From Hyphodiscus hymeniophilus (taxonomy: Eukaryota; Ascomycota; Leotiomycetes; Helotiales; Hyphodiscaceae), in the NCBI GenBank assembly GCA_016508695.1, contig VNKQ01000005.1:1054001-1118000 (forward strand): a stretch of 64,000 bases of DNA. The letters are read 5' to 3'. The translations under genes were made by a program, and so were the position numbers. Positions 60,411 to 64,000 of this stretch are shown piece after piece (within the stretch, counting starts at the first letter, position 1; every line of letters starts with the position of its first letter). The notes under the pieces were generated by a model. It saw nothing but the letters and a program-made list of their open reading frames with translations. It made no database searches and was not told the origin of the DNA.

Positions 60411-61082
60411 GTGCGTCTCGGAGAGGGGAAGAAGGGGGAGGGGAGAGAGAGAAAGAGAGCGATGTGAGATTGGCATTGGGTATGGGACATGAAAATTGGG
60501 AAATGGGATTTTGGGAGATGGTGGCGTTGACTGTATTGCTTAGTGTATTATCGCGCATAGGTTAGGTGTTGGTCCTTCTTGGCCGTGAATTAATGCATCA
60601 ATCCTATTCTCCAAGCTGTCTTGATTGTGTTGATGGGAGGTAGACAGACATACAAACATACAGACATACATGCACAGGTTACGTAAGGCACCGCAGACCC
60701 TTGCGCACGCAGCCGTGGCACCTGGGGCAGTGGGTACAGGTAAGTGGTGAGTTGTAGCACTGCATGACCGGTGAACCGCCGTGTTTTCCTGTGCAATTTC
60801 CTTTTCCTAAATAGGGAGGACGATGATCTGCTGGGCGCACCAGGGGCGCTGGGACTAGGGGGTGTTGGACCCTTGGGGACTCGGTTGATTGCACGGAGAT
60901 GCAGATAAACACTGCCACTCTGGCCAGCCAGTCAGTCTGAAATGCCAGTGAATGAAGGGACGAAATGACACCCAATGAGGCCAATTGAGAGATTAAATGA
61001 GATTGACTGACTCGCCTACTCACCCACTCACCCACTCACCTATCTCGCCAAGTCAGTTCAACCAAGTTACTCACCAAAGGGA

Positions 61083-61152
61083 GATGGGCATAGGATGGGC
61101 ATAGGATGGGCATAGCATGGGCAGCATTGGCAGCATTGGCAGCATTGGCATT
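61083..61152. repeat. Tandem GATGGGCATAG (x3) then CATTGGCAG (x3)
   Basis: Two adjacent short arrays visible directly in the sequence. Confidence 0.8.
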
Positions 61153-61710
61153 GATGATTGCATTGATTGATTGGGCATGGGCTTCTTTCTTCTCCTTTCG
61201 GACCTGCCCCTGACGCTCAACCTTTACCCAGACTCCCACTTGCACTGGTGCAGTGGTGATTAAGCTCAAAAACAAACTCATTTCCCTCCCTCGTGTTTGG
61301 GTCACTACTGGACTGGGTGGTCGTATTGGCCAGGGAAGGGCGGGTGTTTCCTCTTATGGTCTAGTCAGGTACGAGAACTTATCCCCCGCAATCTCCCATG
61401 ACGGACCTTCTCCCTTTCCAGCGTTTCCCACTCCCCATCTTCATCTTCATCTTCACTGTTACCCGATGAGGATCCAAGGGTTCATGCTAATTCAACCATG
61501 GCTAGTCGCCTGCCTGTACGGAGTACTGTACAGTCTGTACTACTCGAGGGTCTAGCTGTCTACGGAGTATGAGTTTGTATCTTACTGTACTACTGTACCT
61601 GTTCATTGTGCTGTCTCTACCAAGTTACTTCGTCCGGGGTTAGTTCATTGCATCCAAACAGAACACGGCATTCATGTTTTGACCCAGTGAGGAGTCTGAG
61701 TCCCTCATCC

Positions 61711-61757
61711 CCTCTCCTCTCCTCTCCTCTCCTCTCCTCCCCTCCCCTCCCCTCCCC
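61711..61757. repeat. Polypyrimidine pentamer array, CCTCT to CCTCC
   Basis: About nine pentamers; the unit changes from CCTCT to CCTCC midway. It lies about 320 bp upstream of the btgE-type start codon, where CT-rich promoter blocks are common in fungi. Confidence 0.8.
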
Positions 61758-62076
61758 TGCCTTGCTCACTACCCACTCTCGGCATTCTGCGCCTCGCCTG
61801 CAAGTTGTGGGTGGTAAATGGTAGACCGTGCTGCCGCGAGATAATACCATTCTATCCCCAGACTCTTCTTCCTCTTTCCTTTCCTCTTTCTCGATGTTGA
61901 TACCGTGATTCCCCTCGTCGCCATTCTTACCCACCCACTCCCCAAACTACCGCTTCACTCTTTCAGCGGGCATTCGTTACTGTCATCAAAGAAATAAATA
62001 ATATACATATACCGAAAAATAACAACTCGATCGACCTGACACACGTTCTATATCATCAATCCACATCAAGTGCAAC

Positions 62077-63933
62077 ATGAAGGCCGGAGTTTTGGCTGTC
62101 GCTGCGGCGTGTGCGTCCGGAGTTGCTGCTGTTGGGCATCATGCTGCTCGTCGACATGCTCATGAGGCTTTCCATTTGGAGAGAGGTTTGTTGTTGACCA
62201 CTGGTTCGGCTCCTGAGCCAACTTGCGGTTGCACGACTATTTGGGTCACCGAGACTGGAGCTCCTACCAGTATGTTGAATATACAAGACCCATTTGTCCA
62301 GTGAAGAGACTGATTAAGTCTAGTTATTGGTGTTGCTTCCAAACCATCCTCAACGTCAACCCCAGCACCTCCGCCGCCACCACCTACGACGTCCTCGACA
62401 TCATCGACATCCTCGACCTCCTCGATCTCAATTCTTGTGCCCACAAGTTCTCCATCCCCGGTTGTTCCAACTCCGTTAGCCACCACTTGCCCAACACCAG
62501 GCGTCTACACGATTCCTGCCACTACAGTTACTCTTACTGAGTCAACGACCGTCTGCGGTGCCACTTCTACATCCGCCACATCAGGAATCAACACTGTTGG
62601 AGGAGTTACCACTGTTGTCACCACGTCCACGACCGTCGTCTGCCCCTATGCAGCCGTCTCCACCTCATCGGGAGTGATCACAAGCACCATCTTGACTACC
62701 ACCTATGTCTGCCCCTCAGCCGGAACCTACACTGTGGTCCCACCTTTGACCACTTCGTGCTCCACTGAGTCGATCTGGGTGTACCCAACCCCCGCTTCTT
62801 ACGCGCCAGGCACTTACACTCAGGCCGAAGTTGTCACCACTGTTACTGAGACCGACTACGTCGTTTTTTGCCCATTCGCTACCCCTACCCCTACCTCAGA
62901 AGCCCCCAAGCCAACCTATGTTGCCCCATCTTCCACACCAGAGAGCAGCACCCCTGCCCCAACATCGGCGAAGGCATCCCCCTCCCCAGCACCAAGCAGC
63001 TCACCTAGCTCTAGCTCCAGCTCTGGCTCGTCTAACTCTGGATCTTCCAGCTCTGGCTCGTCTAACTCTGGCTCTTCCAGCTCTGGCTCGTCTAAATCGG
63101 GCTCATCTAGCTCTGGATCTTCGTCTGGCCTTGGTTCTTCCGGCGACCAATGGGCGATCACATACACACCCTACAATGCTGATAGCGGTGCCTGTCTCTC
63201 GGCCGGCCAAGTACTGATCGACATTGCCTTGATCAAACTCAAGGGTTTCACTGCCGTTCGCGTCTACTCCACCGACTGCAGCACGCTCGAGAATGTCGGG
63301 TCCGCCTGCGAGATCTCAGGCCTGAAGATGATCCTCGGAATCTACATCTCTGACACCGGAATCTCGGGAGCCCAAGAGCAAGTCTCCGCCATTGAATCAT
63401 GGGGCAAGTGGGAACTAGTTGAGTTGATCGTTATCGGTAACGAAGCTATCTTCAACGGTGTCTGCTCTGCATCCGAACTCGCGACTTTCATCTCCTCATG
63501 CAAGAGCACTTTCTCCGGAGCTGGATACAGCGGACCCTGCACCACGACCGAGCCCCTTAACATCTGGCAAAACAACCAATCCGAGTTGTGCGGCGCCGTT
63601 GATGTCGTAGGCGCCAACCTCCACCCCTACTGGAATGCCGACGTATCCTGTAACGACGCAGGCTCCTTCGTTTCCTCCCAACTTGATATCGTCGATGCTC
63701 TTTGCTCCGGCAAATCAGGTATCAACCTCGAGACGGGGTGGCCCAGCGCGGGACTGTCCAATGGAGCAGCGATCCCTGGTAAATCCGAGCAGGCGACCGC
63801 CATCAACTCCATCAAAGCCGCGGCCGGTGGCAAGAGTGTCATGTTTTCGTTCTCCAACGATATGTGGAAGGCGCCGGGTGACAAGGACGTTGAGCAGAGC
63901 TGGGGAATGGTCGATGTTTTCCCTTCTCTGTGA
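62077..63933 (+). CDS. btgE: Cell-wall GH17 beta-1,3-glucanase/transglycosylase, BtgE-like
   Basis: Two exons (62077-62269, 62324-63933) encode 600 residues; the 54-bp intron has GTATGT and GTCTAG ends. A signal peptide (MKAGVLAVAAACASGVAAV) precedes HHAARRHAHEAFHLERG and CGCTTIWVTETG, typical of BtgE. A Ser/Thr/Pro-rich region with Cys-containing repeats (CPTPGVYTIPATTVTLTES, CPSAGTYTVVPPLTTSC) follows. A Ser/Gly linker with repeated SGSSNSGSSS (about residues 325-365) leads into the GH17 domain: FTAVRVYSTDC, LIVIGNEAIFNG with the expected acid/base Glu, VVGANLHPYW and INLETGWPSAG with the expected nucleophile Glu. The last stretch SFSNDMWKAPGD is also typical. The enzyme acts on cell-wall beta-1,3-glucan. 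No C-terminal GPI signal is seen. Beyond the stop only the 3' UTR remains. Confidence 0.92.
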
Positions 63934-64000
63934 GGGACTCGCTACCTCACACAAAGGTGTAGTGTGATCGGAGGTGGAAGTGGAGGTGGATGGTTGGATA

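Larger units (their letters stand above)
60411..62076. other. 1.7-kb intergenic, rich in short tandem repeats
   Basis: Between the chitin synthase and the GH17 gene. It contains GATGGGCATAG and CATTGGCAG repeats (61083-61152), CCTCT/CCTCC pentamers (61711-61757), ACTGTACAGT (61525-61534) and TACGGAGTA at 61517-61525 and 61561-61569. No coding sequence was recognised; it should hold the btgE-type promoter and 5' leader. Confidence 0.55.

Overview
This window looks like chromosomal DNA of a filamentous ascomycete (Pezizomycotina, perhaps Leotiomycetes; the class is a guess from overall protein resemblance). Seventeen intact protein genes, one gene cut by the left edge and one decayed gene can be supported. 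Most introns are 47-75 bp with GT...AG ends and CTAAC/CTAAT-like branch sites. Gene models were built by eye from conserved protein families and frame continuity across introns. No CRISPR, operons, tRNA or rRNA genes were seen.

Layout. 0-16 kb is housekeeping: FAN1 nuclease (minus, runs off the left edge), COMPASS subunit SDC1, ribosomal protein S13 (minus), a 3.7-kb stretch of unrecognised ORF fragments, U2AF large subunit (minus), OGG1 glycosylase, a decayed short-chain dehydrogenase, and LCL3 nuclease. 16-21 kb holds SF3B1/HSH155 and a small membrane protein. 21-32.5 kb is nearly gene-free and rich in simple repeats; its only clear gene is an FlbC-like C2H2 regulator (minus). 32.5-44.4 kb holds RAX2 (minus), ARPC2 (minus), DIP2/UTP12 and an APH-fold phosphotransferase. 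45-49.3 kb has an ACR3 arsenite exporter (minus) and a Der1-like ERAD protein, followed by a weak retroelement relic. 51-64 kb is a cell-wall block: a prenylated SKT5/CHS4-type activator (minus), a divergently transcribed class IV chitin synthase, and a btgE-type GH17 cell-wall protein.

Points of interest: (1) the predicted chitin-synthase activator and a chitin synthase of the class it activates in yeast sit head-to-head, with a GH17 wall protein next door; (2) four of about 38 inferred introns (RPS13, U2AF, DIP2, DER1-like) need GC-AG splicing, far above the usual rate of about one percent; (3) an RPS13 intron carries a 15-bp, single-bulge hairpin; (4) the FlbC-like gene is flanked by about 10 kb without other genes. 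No completely new biological system is evident. The SKT5-CHS-btgE arrangement and the GC-AG enrichment are the best candidates for follow-up.
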